From NCBI GenBank assembly GCA_029449245.1, contig JANATF010000002.1:806001-870000 (forward strand): a stretch of DNA of 64,000 bases, read 5' to 3'. Source of the stretch: Mortierella alpina (Eukaryota > Mortierellomycota > Mortierellomycetes > Mortierellales > Mortierellaceae). Under the pieces are notes generated by a model that saw nothing but the letters and a program-made list of their open reading frames with translations, was not told the DNA's origin and searched no databases. Within the stretch, counting starts at the first letter, position 1. Every line of letters starts with the position of its first letter. The position numbers and the translations under genes are program-made. This document shows, piece after piece, positions 33,773-45,649 of the stretch.

Positions 33773-34801
33773 AAGATTTTTGAAGTGCATTAAATATGTA
33801 TGGGACAGCTCTTTGACTGGGAATACCCTTCTTGTGCTTCAATTCAGACGAACAGGACTACCACCTACAGTACAGGATGAGTTGCTCACACTCCTGCTGC
33901 TTCGTCAAGGCGGTATTGTCCCTTATCATGCGCACAGGGACACAATTCCAGTCTTATCGTTTATATTTTTCATGCAGAGACCCAATCCTGCCATCATACC
34001 CTACTGCACGCTCAATCACAATGTTCGTCACTTTCTGTAACCAATTTTTTTGTCGTGCTTTCACGCCATCACTTTTACAGCCTTTTTCTCTCTGTTTATG
34101 CAACTTGGTTCTCTACCCACGCCCCTGCACGGTCCCATAGTGCATCCATCCTTTTATCATGCGTTATGCATACGTTTTTTCTTGACGCCATCTACTGTAC
34201 CCCCTATCTTCTGCTCCTACGCATTGTCCCTGTTGTTAGTCCATGGTCACCACACCCTTTGTACAGTACTGTGCGCCAGTGACTACATGTATGCTCTCTC
34301 AAAAACCACACCTTGGTCCGGTCTCATGCTTTCCTGTGCGGCGCCCACACTCTGGCGCATTCCTATGCTCCTCTTTTCTGTTCATGCACTGAGTGGTTCC
34401 GTCGCTCAGTACCCATACCTTAGCCCGACCCTAGCCCGTCTCCCCATGCTCGTTTTCTATGCATGAATGGTATTTACTCTCATTCTGTTGACACATGGTG
34501 CTCCTCCGACGCGTTCCCATTGCACCAATGACCTTCTACGAACAACCGACACGAGGTGGGCCATCGTGATTTTCTGTATAAGTATGAGCAGTATGGTCTT
34601 TCTGAAAACGCTACCATTCTTGTCTCCCCTCCTACCGTCCCACACATTCACCATATCCCACGCCCATTCAAGGTATGGCCTCGTGCAGATCATCCCCATC
34701 ATGGCCCAGAGATGCCCCTCAAAGTCCAGAAAAGATACCCATGATCTAATACGATGTTCTCTCCTCTTGCTACGTGGCCTGCTTATTCCATCTGCAGCAC
34801 C
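33773..34801. other. Intergenic, pyrimidine-rich, nothing recognised
   Basis: Open frames of 75-138 codons occur, but their composition reflects the CT-rich sequence and no motif is seen. Confidence 0.35.
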
Positions 34802-35077
34802 ATGTACTTCAAACTTGCGGTCGCAGCCTCGCTCTTGTTGTGCGGAACCACATCTGCATTGTTTGCTAACTGCAGGACATTGAGCGGTGCCGTTCCCATC
34901 CCAATTACGTTTGAATGCTGCAACGAGGCTGAAGGCTTAATGGGTGGACACTCTGCCTGTGAATTGCTGGACGAGGAAATGGTTCGAAGCTATCAGGCGT
35001 GCTGCTTCGCGAACAACCGCGGCATGTTCATCTCTAAGATTGACCACGTGGAGCGCAAGTCGAGCTGGGAGTGGTAG
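34802..35077 (+). CDS. Small secreted cysteine-rich protein
   Basis: 91 residues. The signal peptide MYFKLAVAASLLLCGTTSA is followed by a mature part with six cysteines, in ANCRTL, FECCNEAEG, SACELL and QACCFANN. The two CC pairs and short length fit the small secreted protein class of fungi, which includes effector-like and surface-active proteins. The spacing is not that of hydrophobins, which have eight cysteines in a fixed order. The frame is open 16 codons further upstream, but ATG 34802 begins the signal peptide. No homologue is recognised. Confidence 0.7.
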   Translation: MYFKLAVAASLLLCGTTSALFANCRTLSGAVPIPITFECCNEAEGLMGGHSACELLDEEMVRSYQACCFANNRGMFISKIDHVERKSSWEW

Positions 35078-35544
35078 ATCCGTTTGATCCGCGCAAGCTT
35101 GTCCAGGTGGCCGCGACCCCTCCCCACTGTAGTTTCATGTTGCGACTCCTAAAAGAGAGCGCAAACAGCGGAATAAAGGTTCATTTCAGCACAATCGCCG
35201 TGGGCATCGACCACCTTTGTGAGATAACACATTGGGCGCATGCTCTACGCACTCTCGTTATCTCGCTCATACAAACTGACAGCCTGATGCGGCTGGCGTG
35301 TGGCTGGGGGCTGCTTAAGGATGCCCACTCGACTGTTGGCTGTTGGCTTTGCGTCGACTCTGCACACCTTGTTGCCCACCTGCTGCCATCTGCACCCTTG
35401 CACAGCCAGCACACCCTCCTTGGCAGCGCACCCTTCGTTCTGTCCCTCCTGTCTGCTCGCTGTCGTCGTTCCTCCCCATCCTCCTGCTCTGTCTGCATCC
35501 TGCATCCTTCATCCGCAACAGCCCACCGCTGCTACTCTTTCATC

Positions 35545-35632
35545 TACACATACACACACACACACACACACACGCAAAATCACATACACAATCACATACA
35601 CGCACCCACTCTCACACTCACACTCACACTCC
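35545..35632. repeat. (CA)n and (CACACT)n microsatellite
   Basis: About 24 bases of CA repeats, an interrupted CACATA stretch, then CTCACACTCACACTCACACT. It lies just upstream of the BSD2-like start codon at 35643 and is probably in its 5' leader. Confidence 0.9.
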
Positions 35633-35642
35633 ACGCGGTGCC

Positions 35643-37459
35643 ATGAACCGGGCTCAATCATACGCCCAGGTAATAGACGCTCTTGCCTGGTCCCTATTAT
35701 TATCCCAATCCGCTATATGATGCCTGCTGCATCCTGTGCGCGATGTGCATTGCGTGCATTATTGTCTGCCTGGCTGACATCTGCCTCCTTCGTCACCGAT
35801 GCGTCTCTTAGATCCCCATCTCGGAGAGTCTCGACGCCATCGACAGTGAATCCTCCACCACCAACACCAGAGCCAAAACCAGCAACAGCCATGGCAAGGG
35901 AGTGTTCAGGGGCAAAGGCAGCAGTCGAGGATATGCTGCTTTGAACAGTAACGACAATGATGATGAGGACGAGGACCATTTCGAGGACGCTCAAGAGGAC
36001 AGCGTCATGCTTCGGTCCATGAACTCTTCTTCTGCTCCTTCCTCTTCCTTCTCCTCCTTATCCGCTGCAGCAGCGTCGTCTTCAGCATCAGCACCTCGGC
36101 GTCCAGTATACCCAAGTGGCCACGACAGCGATAACGAAATCTCTGTTGCGTCTTCTTCTTTGGACGAAGCCTCGTCGTCCTCGGGCAATGCTTCCTCGGG
36201 TCAGACGAGAGCGACATCCAGCAGTGCGAGGAGCGGAGCACGGACAACAAATATCTCGTTTTTGGCACGATTGACAGGCAGACAACGTCCAGAGAGGGAT
36301 GCTCGCAGGTTTGTGCAGTCCACAATGGATGGCGTGTTCTCCAATCTGTCCGCCAAGCCCAGGGTCGAGAAGCCTTATGAGGAAGAGCTGCCACCTGTAA
36401 GTGTCCTGGTGCCAAGTGCAGTGCATACAAACAACAACAGCAACAAAAAGAGTTGTTCCACTGACCGCATATCATCTATCTCCAATGTTAACTTTTTTTT
36501 TCTAGTCATACAAGTCAGCAGCGATGGATGTCTCACCAGCCTACTATGAGAGTGTCGTGTCTGCTTCGGGATATCTGGATGACGATGAAGTCTTGGTCGA
36601 TGGCCTGCCTGTTGGTGGCCTCCTTGGGTTCATGTGGAACGTCATAAGTAAGTGTTTTCCATATTCTCGGTGGGGTTGTTTATCCGTGGGAGGTGGACGG
36701 AGCGCTGTCGCTCTACATAAAACTCTCTTCTCCACCTCTTTTGTTGCTATTTGTACGTGTGCAAGTATGCAGATGTATAGTATACGCTACAACCCCATGT
36801 TGCCGCTTGGTGCCCGACGCACAGAGCTTCACACAGCCCTCGCTTTTGAATAACTCCTCCAGAACGCACAATAGCTAACTCGGATCGCGCTATTCTTTTT
36901 TTTTTTTTTTGATTTATTAGTTTCAATGAGTTTTCAGTTCGTTGGATTCTTTTTGACGTATCTCCTACACACCTCACACGCGACCAAGGAGGGATCCAAG
37001 ACTGGTCTTGGGATCACCTTCATCTCTATGGGATACAGGATGTTCACGGGAAAGCCCATTCTGACGTCTTCGGGGTCAGCCATCTCTGAAACAGAGGGCT
37101 ACGACGAAAACGATGAACCCATTGTCGCAGATTCGGATACAGGATACATGGGCAACACAGGAGCCACCAGCCCATACCCATATAGTGCCCTTGGATCAGA
37201 GTATGTGTGGCTATCATACTTTTTATGTCTGCTTGGCTTCTTTATTGTTGTCCAGTCTCTGTTCCAGTTTGCCAGGGCGAAACGGGCCGAGATGGTGATC
37301 AATGCGACGTCGACGACCGAACTGGAGGCATCTGTCCCGGCTACAGTGGCCGCGGGGACTTCGGATTCATCAGTGCCAGGCGCGACAGCCACTGGATCGA
37401 GTTCAGGGTCGGGCTTAAGGATGGACACACGCACATTGGTGATCGTGGGTATGCTTTAG
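35643..37459 (+). CDS. BSD2: BSD2/NDFIP-type ubiquitin-ligase adaptor
   Basis: Exons 35643-35669, 35812-36396, 36506-36647 and 36921-37459, with GT-AG introns in phase. A serine-rich acidic cytosolic N-terminus contains IPISESLDAIDSES and a PPSY motif formed exactly across the 36397-36505 intron, which in this family binds WW domains of Rsp5/Nedd4 ligases. Then comes the family signature DDEVLVDGLPVGGLLGFMWN, IISMSFQFVGFFLTYLLHT, HATKEGSKTGLGITF, and a third membrane helix YVWLSYFLCLLGFFIVVQSL. BSD2 proteins in yeasts help sort metal transporters and misfolded membrane proteins to the vacuole. The C-terminal tail (about 60 residues, Ser/Thr/Ala-rich) is unusual in length. A downstream alternative frame ends at 37503. 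Confidence 0.88.
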
Positions 37460-40169
37460 TAGCCGCGACCATCGTTTTCATCTATTCCAAGCTTGGTAGA
37501 TAAAAAAAAGAGCTGCTTATTTAGAGAAATAACTTGGTGACTATCGCACAGGACATCGTCGTAACACCCTGTGTTGCCGTGCCATTTGAAAATGATATAT
37601 ATCATTGTCCATCTTTTTGTATGGAATCCAAAGAAAAACGAAAGACTGCAGACTCTACAAAATGCGGATGAATATATCCACTTTCAACCATAGAGAGGTT
37701 ATTAATACCTACATACATGAGCTGCTTGATGCGTTAATCTCACTTAATGCGAAAAAAAAACTCCTGTAACTTCGGCCACTTCAAGAAGGGCCTGCTCAAC
37801 AACGACGATTCTTCTCTCACGAAAACGGAGCGAAGTCGCCTCCAACGTTACCATCAGCAAGCCAAAAACACTGGTTTTGCAGGGTGTCTGCAGGGTGTCT
37901 GCAGGGTGTCGTCCTATGCTTTCGGAGGGACGAGGACAACGACGTGTCTTATGTGTGTGTTTGTGGATCCCATCTGGCATGCACCGATAGTCCCAGTGTT
38001 CATGTCCTAGGTTTAATATCAACAAATCGCCCTGGATGTTCCAAGATTACCGAGAAGGTTCAGCAAGTGAGGATCCTCAGGAAGTCTTTGCGTGACAGGA
38101 CGACCCCAAGGTCTTCGACACCACTCCCTGCGGATGAAGCGATTGATCATCAATGACTCCTCGCTAAGAACGAGCAAGAGATACAGGAGGCGATGGAAAG
38201 GTATCGCAAAGCCAAAATGGACATATCATGACTTCGGCTGGAAAGAAACCGTCGCAGTGCCAGCAGCCCCCCTATACCCGCCGTAGGTTCGCCTACGCCC
38301 GGTTTATTTCATCGGCCAACACGTCGCACATGCCAAACCACGCATGGCCTTTCATCTCTTCACGACGACCTCATCGTTCCCTCTCTCTTTCATCTTGTTC
38401 TCCCTCTCACACAAAACACTCTCTCACACACACACGCTCCTTCACTCCCTCACGCCTTCACTCCATCCACTCACTTATTCCTCCCATGTCCACTTGGTAT
38501 GAGAAACAGCACACAACAACAAAAATGCATCGGGCAAAAGCAAAAGCACACACATATGAGAATGGCATAGCTATCACGCGCATTTGATCAATCCTCAGGA
38601 GAAAGCTGGGAGGGAGGCAATTCATTTGTGAATGCCGAGCCACGCTCTTGGGTCGAACAGAGCCTGCATGGGCGTACTTCCCATAGCCATGGTTTTCACG
38701 TTAATGAGGAAGTCATAGGTTCTCGATAGTTACTTGTACACCCCCAGTTGCTCCGCGCATACCTAAAATCTCTAGCTGGCGGGAAGCTGTCAGGCAATGG
38801 GAGAGTGGAGACTCTCACAAACGACTAGCTATCTCCCTTCACGCCTGGACTGCGAACATGCACAAGACGGACCATGGCAGGTACTCACAGAAGAAGCTGA
38901 TTGCGGCCGAGTTCAGGCATCTTGGAAGACATGTGAGTAACATGAGGGATGTTCACGGCGAATGTGAACAAGATTAGAACCCTGATAGTGTCTCTCCGCA
39001 TCAAAACTAACGAAAGACTTGAAAAGGCACGGACACTGGCACGGGCACGGACACTGACACTGGCACGGGCTCGGCTAGCACAGGGAAACGAGCACCAACC
39101 GTTAACGCAGAAAGAGGATGCGAGATCAGCAACTTTTGCAGGGAGAGGAGGAGGACCGGCAACAGAGGCAGGAAGAGGAAGAGGGTGGTGATGACGATAA
39201 AAGAGAGAGTGGTTGGAGAACGAAGTGCCCCCGCACACGTATTTGATCCCTATAGACGGATGTCGGCAGAAGCAAAAGCCTACTCGAGGAATGTCTTGGA
39301 TGTGGGCTCAGTTTTTACTTCGACCAGACTATCCACTGGTCTATTCTGTCTTAAAGATTTGACGTTGCGCAGAGACGTACGTGCGATCCCCTGCTCCCAA
39401 AAAAAGCTTTGGGCTGTTGCACTAGACGGTACAGTCGACGCTCGGAATAGGGTCCCTTCAGTCAAGCTTCACGTCGCTCCGGGTGGTCTCACGGGTATGC
39501 AGCAAACCAGAGGCTTGGATGTTGTTCAAAATTACATAAGAACTTTAAACGAATCCCCATATGATATTCATACACAGAGTTTGTGCGGAGGAGGTGCGGG
39601 GGAGATCTCGAAAGTACGCTCAAATCCCATGTAAAAAAATCTCAACAATCACATTTTGTTTCCTGAGAACCTCATTCTTGGATCCACAAAAGCTCAAACT
39701 CTTCAAACTCGTATGGTGTTATTGTATGAATGCTTCCTGAAAGTGAGAGTTTGTTACTCATAGAAATGGGATCTCTGACAAAGTAGAAACTCAATATGTT
39801 TTTTTTACATGGAGTTTGCGCGAGAGAAATTTCCTTTCTTTTAAAGTTCGTATATAGTTTTGAATCAATAGAGTAGCAACATTCGGAGAGGGAACTAATG
39901 GTGCAATTTTTCCGATGTACAGTAGATACAGTATAACGTATGAGGTGAGAGTACCAGGGAACACTAGTCCACCAGACGCCGGTCAGTCTGGGAAGGGAAG
40001 CGATGGGACTAAAGAGCGACACGTTGAACTCTGTGCCCGAGCGGGTGTCTTTTTTACTATTTTATTTTTTATTTTCATGCCTTTTACTTATAAACTGCTG
40101 TGTGCATCTTTTCTTCCTACTTTGCTTTTCCTCTTGTTCCCCCACTCACACAAAGAACGAAAAGTCGCT
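37460..40169. other. Long intergenic region, no supported gene
   Basis: Contains three copies of CAGGGTGTCTG near 37879-37910 and a GGCACGGACACT-type minisatellite at 39027-39075. ORFs at 37747, 38092, 38885 (-) and 39185 have no recognised motif. Basic stretches such as KTERSRLQRYHQQAK and SKRYRRRWKGIAKPKW hint at a decayed mobile-element ORF but do not prove it. The right end is the STELLO-gene promoter. Confidence 0.35.
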
Positions 40170-40520
40170 ATGGTTGCCCAATTCAGCTTCAGTGACGTTC
40201 GTTACAGTAGCCTCAACCATACCCCTCGCAACAAGAAGCTCTGGATGATCCTCCTGGCGCTTTTCTTCTTCCTTGCACTGTCGCTTATCCATACCCACTT
40301 CTTTTTTCAGTTACAAAATGATGATACCGCCACCACCACTGATTGTGCAATCACAAACACGGAGCTCGACAACAAGAGGATGGTTGTTGGCAAAAACTGG
40401 ATTGTAGTAACAACTATCAATGAACCCACGGATGCGATGGAGCTCTTGTGCAACCTGGAAGGATGGAACGTAAGTGCCAGAGAAAGAACTTCATTCTGTT
40501 ACGGATGACTTTCTGGTTTT

Positions 40521-40555
<35 letters not shown>

Positions 40556-42814
40556 GATCACCTCCACTCTTGATTTCAGGTGGTTGTTGTCGCCGACACA
40601 AAGTCTCCCAAAGAATGGACATGTGGATCGTGCGTGTACCTGTCCGTGGAGGATCAAAAATGCCTCAGCTACAAAGTCGTTGAAGTTATTCCTTACAAGG
40701 CGTACACCCGCAAGAACATTGGCTATCTCTGGGCCATCCAGCAGGGGGCCACCAGAGTCTTCGACACCGATGGTAAAAATGACATATTCGAACAAGGGAA
40801 GTTGCTGTATTTCACTTTAAGTTTGGGCTTAGAGACTAACAGGTATATTGAACTGATCTGGGATCTAAATAGACGACAATCTTCCAGTTGGCAAAGACAT
40901 CTTCCTCGAATCGCCTACTGGCGGTGTTATTGGCTATCGCTCCGACAACACCACGGGAAAGAGTGTGAATGTCTATTCGCACTTCGGCAGGCCTGATATT
41001 TGGCCTCGTGGTTTCCCTCTTGAAGAGATCGACATTCGTCGGCCAGTATCGTACATTCCAGAGTACGAATCTCTCTCTGAGCAGGAAAGAGACGTGCTGG
41101 CTCCACCGATGATGATCCAGCAGGGCCTTGCAGACTTGGATCCCGATGTGGATGCCATCTTCCGGTTATCGCAAGGACAGGAGCTGAAACGGATAAAGTT
41201 TTGCAAGAAATCGCCCTCCATCCGTCTCTCGCCAGGGACTTTCTGCCCTTTTAACTCGCAGGTAATCCACTAGTCAAAAACATGGGCGCTCTTTCAAGGC
41301 TTGAGTTTAATCAGCTTTTTTCTCTCGACAGAACACTCTCTTCAGCTATGATGCCTTATGGGGCCTTGTCCTTCCAATCACAGGTATATGAAACTTTTCA
41401 CACGCTGTGTATGTACTTTGAATTCCGATGTATTTGCTGTTTGCCCTACTAATCGACATTGCTCCCCTACCCAGTTTCATTCCGAGTGTGTGACATCTGG
41501 CGCGGCTATTGGGTCCAGCGTTTGCTCTGGGACGTAAACGGTTCCCTCGGTTTCACCAAACCTACTGTCGATCAAATTCGAAATGCTCACAACTACCTTG
41601 CCGACTACACGGATGAACTCCAAATTTACGCCGAGACTTCAGCGTTCATCGACTTTCTCTCATCTTGGAAATCCACATCAAGACACCTCGAAACCCGCAT
41701 TGTCGACTTGATGAAGGCTATGGCAGAAAATAAGTTCGTCGGAGCCGAAGATGTGGATCTTGTGGAGCGGTGGGTAGAGGACCTTCAGAGCGTAGGCTAT
41801 GTTTTCCCCAAAGTCTCAGACGGGAGCTACATTTCCCCCAAGCTCTCTTACTACGACTCTAAGGTGATGAAGGACTCCCTCGACGCCGTTGAGGAGCCCC
41901 GTGTGCGTATGCAGAAATCTAGCCAGGTTTCCAACGACGCTCTGAAGCAATGCCTGTTGGAGGCAGATGTAGACCCACTCATGTCCAGGATACAAATAAC
42001 AGCGAGCCCAGACAAGGACATATCGAGCAGGTTCAAAGACGTTCTCTTGGTCGTCAATTTTAACCACCCGGACTACGACGCTATCAAGCCTTTCCTTGCC
42101 ATCTACGAGCCGTACTTTCCCAACATCAAGCTTTATGGGCCTTCAGTTCCTGCCCATCTCAAGGACCTTGTCACAGAGAATCCCTACGACGGGGGCTTTA
42201 CAGGATATCGGTCACTTGCCGATGCCATGGAGAAGTATCCGAACTACTCGGGCTACCTCTACACCAACGACGACACGGTCCTGAATGTGTTCCAACTTGC
42301 AGAGCTCGATCAGGACAAAGTTTGGAAGCACGTTCCGATCCTCGAGACAGACCTGCGTGATCGCTCTAAGCCACCTCCATACGAATGGCACTGGGAAAAG
42401 CCAGGGACAACGGACATGTGGAACGATCCAACGTCATTGACAGCCAAGCAGAAGGAGCGGATTGCCAATTTCACAAAAGTCGATGGACCAGCAGATGTCA
42501 AAGCGTTCTGCGATGCAGTGTATGTTCCAGCAAGGATTGCCGTGGAGATGACGGACGTTCTTCAGCGGTTCCTCAAGCACGAAGTATTTTTGGAGCTTGG
42601 AGTCGGATTGGCGCTCGTCGCTGTGGAGCCGACTGAGAACTGGGAGGACTGGGAGGAGACGTATCTGTGGTATGATGGAGAACGACCACGCTGGCGTGAT
42701 TACCTGAAACCAGGTGTTAGCATGATCCACCCTGTCAAATTGTTGCAGGATCCTAAAGCAAGGAGAGATATCGTGCAGTGGATCGAAACTGTCGATGTCG
42801 CCAAACAGCATTAA
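40170..42814 (+). CDS. STELLO-type (DUF288) Golgi glycosyltransferase-like protein
   Basis: Exons 40170-40469, 40580-40772, 40873-41261, 41332-41383 and 41475-42814, all in phase. Type II membrane protein: short cytosolic head, one helix (WMILLALFFFLALSLIHTHF), then a luminal domain. WIVVTTINEPTDA, VVVVADTKSPKEWTCGSCVY, YKAYTRKNIGYLWAIQQGA and FDTDDDNLPV (the DDN formed across an intron) are the DUF288/STELLO core. TLFSYDALWGLVLPITVSFR and CDIWRGYWVQRLLWD follow. The C-terminal half (KDVLLVVNFNHPDYDAIKPF, GYLYTNDDTVLN) resembles a second glycosyltransferase-like fold. Plant STELLO proteins assist cellulose-synthase assembly in the Golgi; in fungi the role is unknown. A (TTG)12 tract sits in intron 1. 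Confidence 0.88.
40521..40556. repeat. (TTG)12 microsatellite in STELLO intron 1
   Basis: Twelve uninterrupted TTG units about 25 bases before the intron 1 acceptor. Confidence 0.95.
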
Positions 42815-43044
42815 TAGAAACTACACTTACATCTACCATAATAACAAGGACAGCAAGTATAAAGTCCAGGGTGCAAATACAGTACGCATAGTCGTGGTGC
42901 CGAACAAAATATAGCATTGGAGCAGCACTGCGGAATCAAACCACTACCTGCATATGCAAGGGAAAAATAATAATAGTGAATGCATAAGATTGGAGCTATA
43001 TGGTCCTTCGAGTGATGAACCCGAACAAGACAGGTACGAACGCA

Positions 43045-43263
43045 TCAAACCTGTTGGCCCTCCGAATGTTCTTTCTTGCTGCCTCTGAACTTTAATGCCA
43101 TTCCTCTGCCTAACAATAGCGTGAAAGAGTCCGTCAACCGATGGAGAGACCCTGCCTGAAACACCGAGCGCAGTAGCTCTGTGACAGCCATGCCAAGCAT
43201 CATTTTTCGATCCATAGATTCTGCGTATACTTCTATTTTGCTCATAGCGTTATCCTTTCGCAA
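43045..43263 (-). CDS. Possible small protein (66-72 residues)
   Basis: An ORF 53 bases downstream of the ERG27 stop, on the same strand. From the second ATG (MSKIEVYAESMDRKMMLGMA) it has an amphipathic or hydrophobic middle, then a basic end (KFRGSKKEH). It may be a genuine short gene or just the ERG27 3' UTR. No family recognised. Confidence 0.25.
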   Translation of the reverse strand: MRKDNAMSKIEVYAESMDRKMMLGMAVTELLRSVFQAGSLHRLTDSFTLLLGRGMALKFRGSKKEHSEGQQV

Positions 43264-43316
43264 GAGTGTTGTTACGTGTACACTTCTACATTGTTAGGTC
43301 TAGGGAAGGCTTCCAG

Positions 43317-44761
43317 CTAGGACAAATCCGCTGTAAACTTGAGTCGCAGCTTCTCAAACTCATCCATGACCACTTTGGCCTGCTCTTCCTCGTACTCGAG
43401 CACCTTCTTCACCTCCAAAAACTCCTGGCCCAGAGGCCTAACACAGCTCCCGTATCTGGACCGAGAATCGAGCTTGTCCGCAGGGGTTTTCAAGGCCACA
43501 TGAGAATTGGAGAGCGCCCCATGGTAGCTGGTGATGGTCTGACTAGCCTCTCCAATGAGCCGGACAAAGTAGTGTGCTCCAATCCTGAGCAGCACGATCC
43601 AGAAGGCGAGTCCACCAATACCGCTAGCTACGACGCCTGGGTGAGTTGTGATCGAGATGATGTGTTTCTTGCGGGTGTTGCAGACTGAAGATTCAAGTGC
43701 CTGCTTGGATGAAGATCTTGTCACTCTTCTGCTGGCAGTCGCGCTGCTTTGCGTGATGTTTGACTCTGACGCTGAGGAGGATGAAGAGTCAGACGATAGC
43801 TTTTCATCGGTGCCAGAGTTTCTTCCAGACCACACGTCGTTGAGTCGGATGGCGACTAGGTCTGTAACCCATTTGGAGGATTCGTAGGGTTGGACTGATT
43901 CCAGTCCTTGCCAATCTTGGATATCGAAACACGCCTTTTCGGCAGTCATTGAGCTCGTCCAGATGACTCTTCCTGGGTCGTCCTCGGTCCTGCTCAGCAA
44001 ATCCTCGAGTCCTTTGATCTATAGAAAGGTATACGAAGCAGATAAAGAAGGGTTGAAAACAAGATTGTTGGTCAAGAAATTCTACACTCCTTGTGTTCTG
44101 GTCTCTAGCATTGGTCGGATCAATTACCATGAGGTAGTGGCCAAAAACATTGCACGCCAACACATTGCCAAGTCCATCCTCTGTAAGATGCTGCTTTGGT
44201 TGAACAAGGACATCCGACCGTGTGAAGAGGGTCTTTGGTTTCGTGACAAAGTCCAGCGCCAACTTGCCCCACAAGATTCCTGTGGAAGGCAGGATACCTG
44301 CGTTGCAGAATAGATAGTCAACACGGTTGTACTGCTCCAGGATGCGCCGATTGAAGGCCAGGACCGAGGCAACGTTCCCAACGTCGACCAGTTCTATCCT
44401 AAGCTCTGGGTAGTGAAAGAATGAGTGGTTCTCGTCATGCTTGTGTGTGTTGTTACGTTGTCGGTGTTGTTCATGATCCTTTTGAAGTCGTTGAAAGTAG
44501 AGTTCTAGACTGATGAGAGCCTCCTGGGCACGGGTCTTGTTGCGGCAGGCGAGGATTACTGTCAACGGCCTGGGCGATTCTCGGACGAGGCGCTGGACAA
44601 TGGCATAGCCGACACCACTGAGAAGGGTGGGAGTGCGATGATTAGGTGTGTTTAGCAAGGGTGTGATGGTCATAGCGTTGCGAGAGTGTGCGAATGAGAT
44701 CCATGGCTGCTACCTACGCATTGGACCCTGTGACGATGGCGACTCTTCTCTCCGAGACCAT
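43317..44761 (-). CDS. ERG27: 3-keto sterol reductase (ERG27/HSD17B7-type SDR)
   Basis: Exons 44761-44718, 44617-44128 and 44018-43317, all in phase, 411 residues. The spliced N-terminus MVSERRVAIVTGSNAGVGYA gives the SDR nucleotide motif TGxxxGxG, which only appears once the first short exon is joined. VDYLFCNAGI carries the NAG motif, VIWTSSMTAEKACFDIQDWQ the active-site serine, and PYESSKWVTDL the YxxxK pair. The C-terminal region with HPGVVASGIGG and a hydrophobic segment (FWIVLLRIGAHYFV) matches ERG27 membrane association. The enzyme reduces the 3-keto group during C-4 demethylation in ergosterol synthesis at the ER. A serine-rich insert (DSSSSSASESNITQSS) between the active site and HPGVV is longer than usual. 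Confidence 0.88.
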
Positions 44762-45649
44762 GCTGCTGGTGCGAGAAGCGGAAAGCGAGTGCTGAGGAGT
44801 GAAGGACGGGAAGAAGAGTGATGAGGAGAGAGAAAGTGTCCGTGGTCGAGAAGGTGTTCAGGAGATTGAGATTCAACATAGAGCCCAAGCTTGGTGGCCA
44901 GGAACGAATTTGTGTGCTCACCCTCTGGCCAATCACACGAGGCCCCTTGACGACTGAGTATCGTACGAGTGTCTGTGATCCGAGTGTCCCAACAGTGTGC
45001 CCAAGCAGTGTTTATACAACAGCAGGCGTGCAAGCAGGATGGTTGCTCACCGGAAAGAGAGATCGCTGCAGCAAACTTGGGGTCGATGTAGTTTCGCAGA
45101 GACATGATGCGCCGACTCTTTCCTGATTGACAGTTGAGGATGTTAAAGGAAGAAGCGGTGAGGAGGGTAAGAAAGAAGAGGCAAGAGAGTTTACAATAGC
45201 CAAAAATTCTCATGAGCCTTGCGACCTAGACAGGTTTGAAAAACCTACTTCTGCAATATGTAAGAGAACGGAGTGGACATTTTCTGAAGAGCCAGGAAAA
45301 GCGTCAATGCCCAACCAAAGCGAGCCTCACCTTGTCGAGAATAGGACATAAAGTGCCTGGTTCCGAACTTGACTTCTCAATTTTTTACAATGCGCGCATG
45401 GCCCAGGATAGCCAGAATATGTGACATAGCCACTTGTGTGCATGCCATGAGTTTGATCAGCAAGGGCTTGAGGTCTGTTGATGAAGTCGGTCCAACATCG
45501 TGATTTTCAAAGTTCTTCCCTCTTGCTTTCTCTTCATCGACACCTCTAAAGGTCTTTCTGCATTTACCTTTCCTTTCAACGAGGCTACTCTCTAACTCCA
45601 GTTACCACTATGGCCCTTACAAGGCACCTCATCCCCCCGCGCCTGATGT
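44762..45649. other. Intergenic, nothing firm
   Basis: A minus-strand frame at 45044-45213 starts MRIFGYCKLSCLFFLTLLTA, a possible signal or anchor, and reaches a plausible donor GTGAGC near 45052, but no second exon is recognised. A TATA-like TATAAACAC lies on the same strand near 45010-45020. Confidence 0.3.

Noticed and set aside
35545-35632. CA-rich tract as telomere-like sequence
   Set aside because: It is a simple CA/CACACT microsatellite without the TTAGGG-type unit, and it sits next to a gene start.
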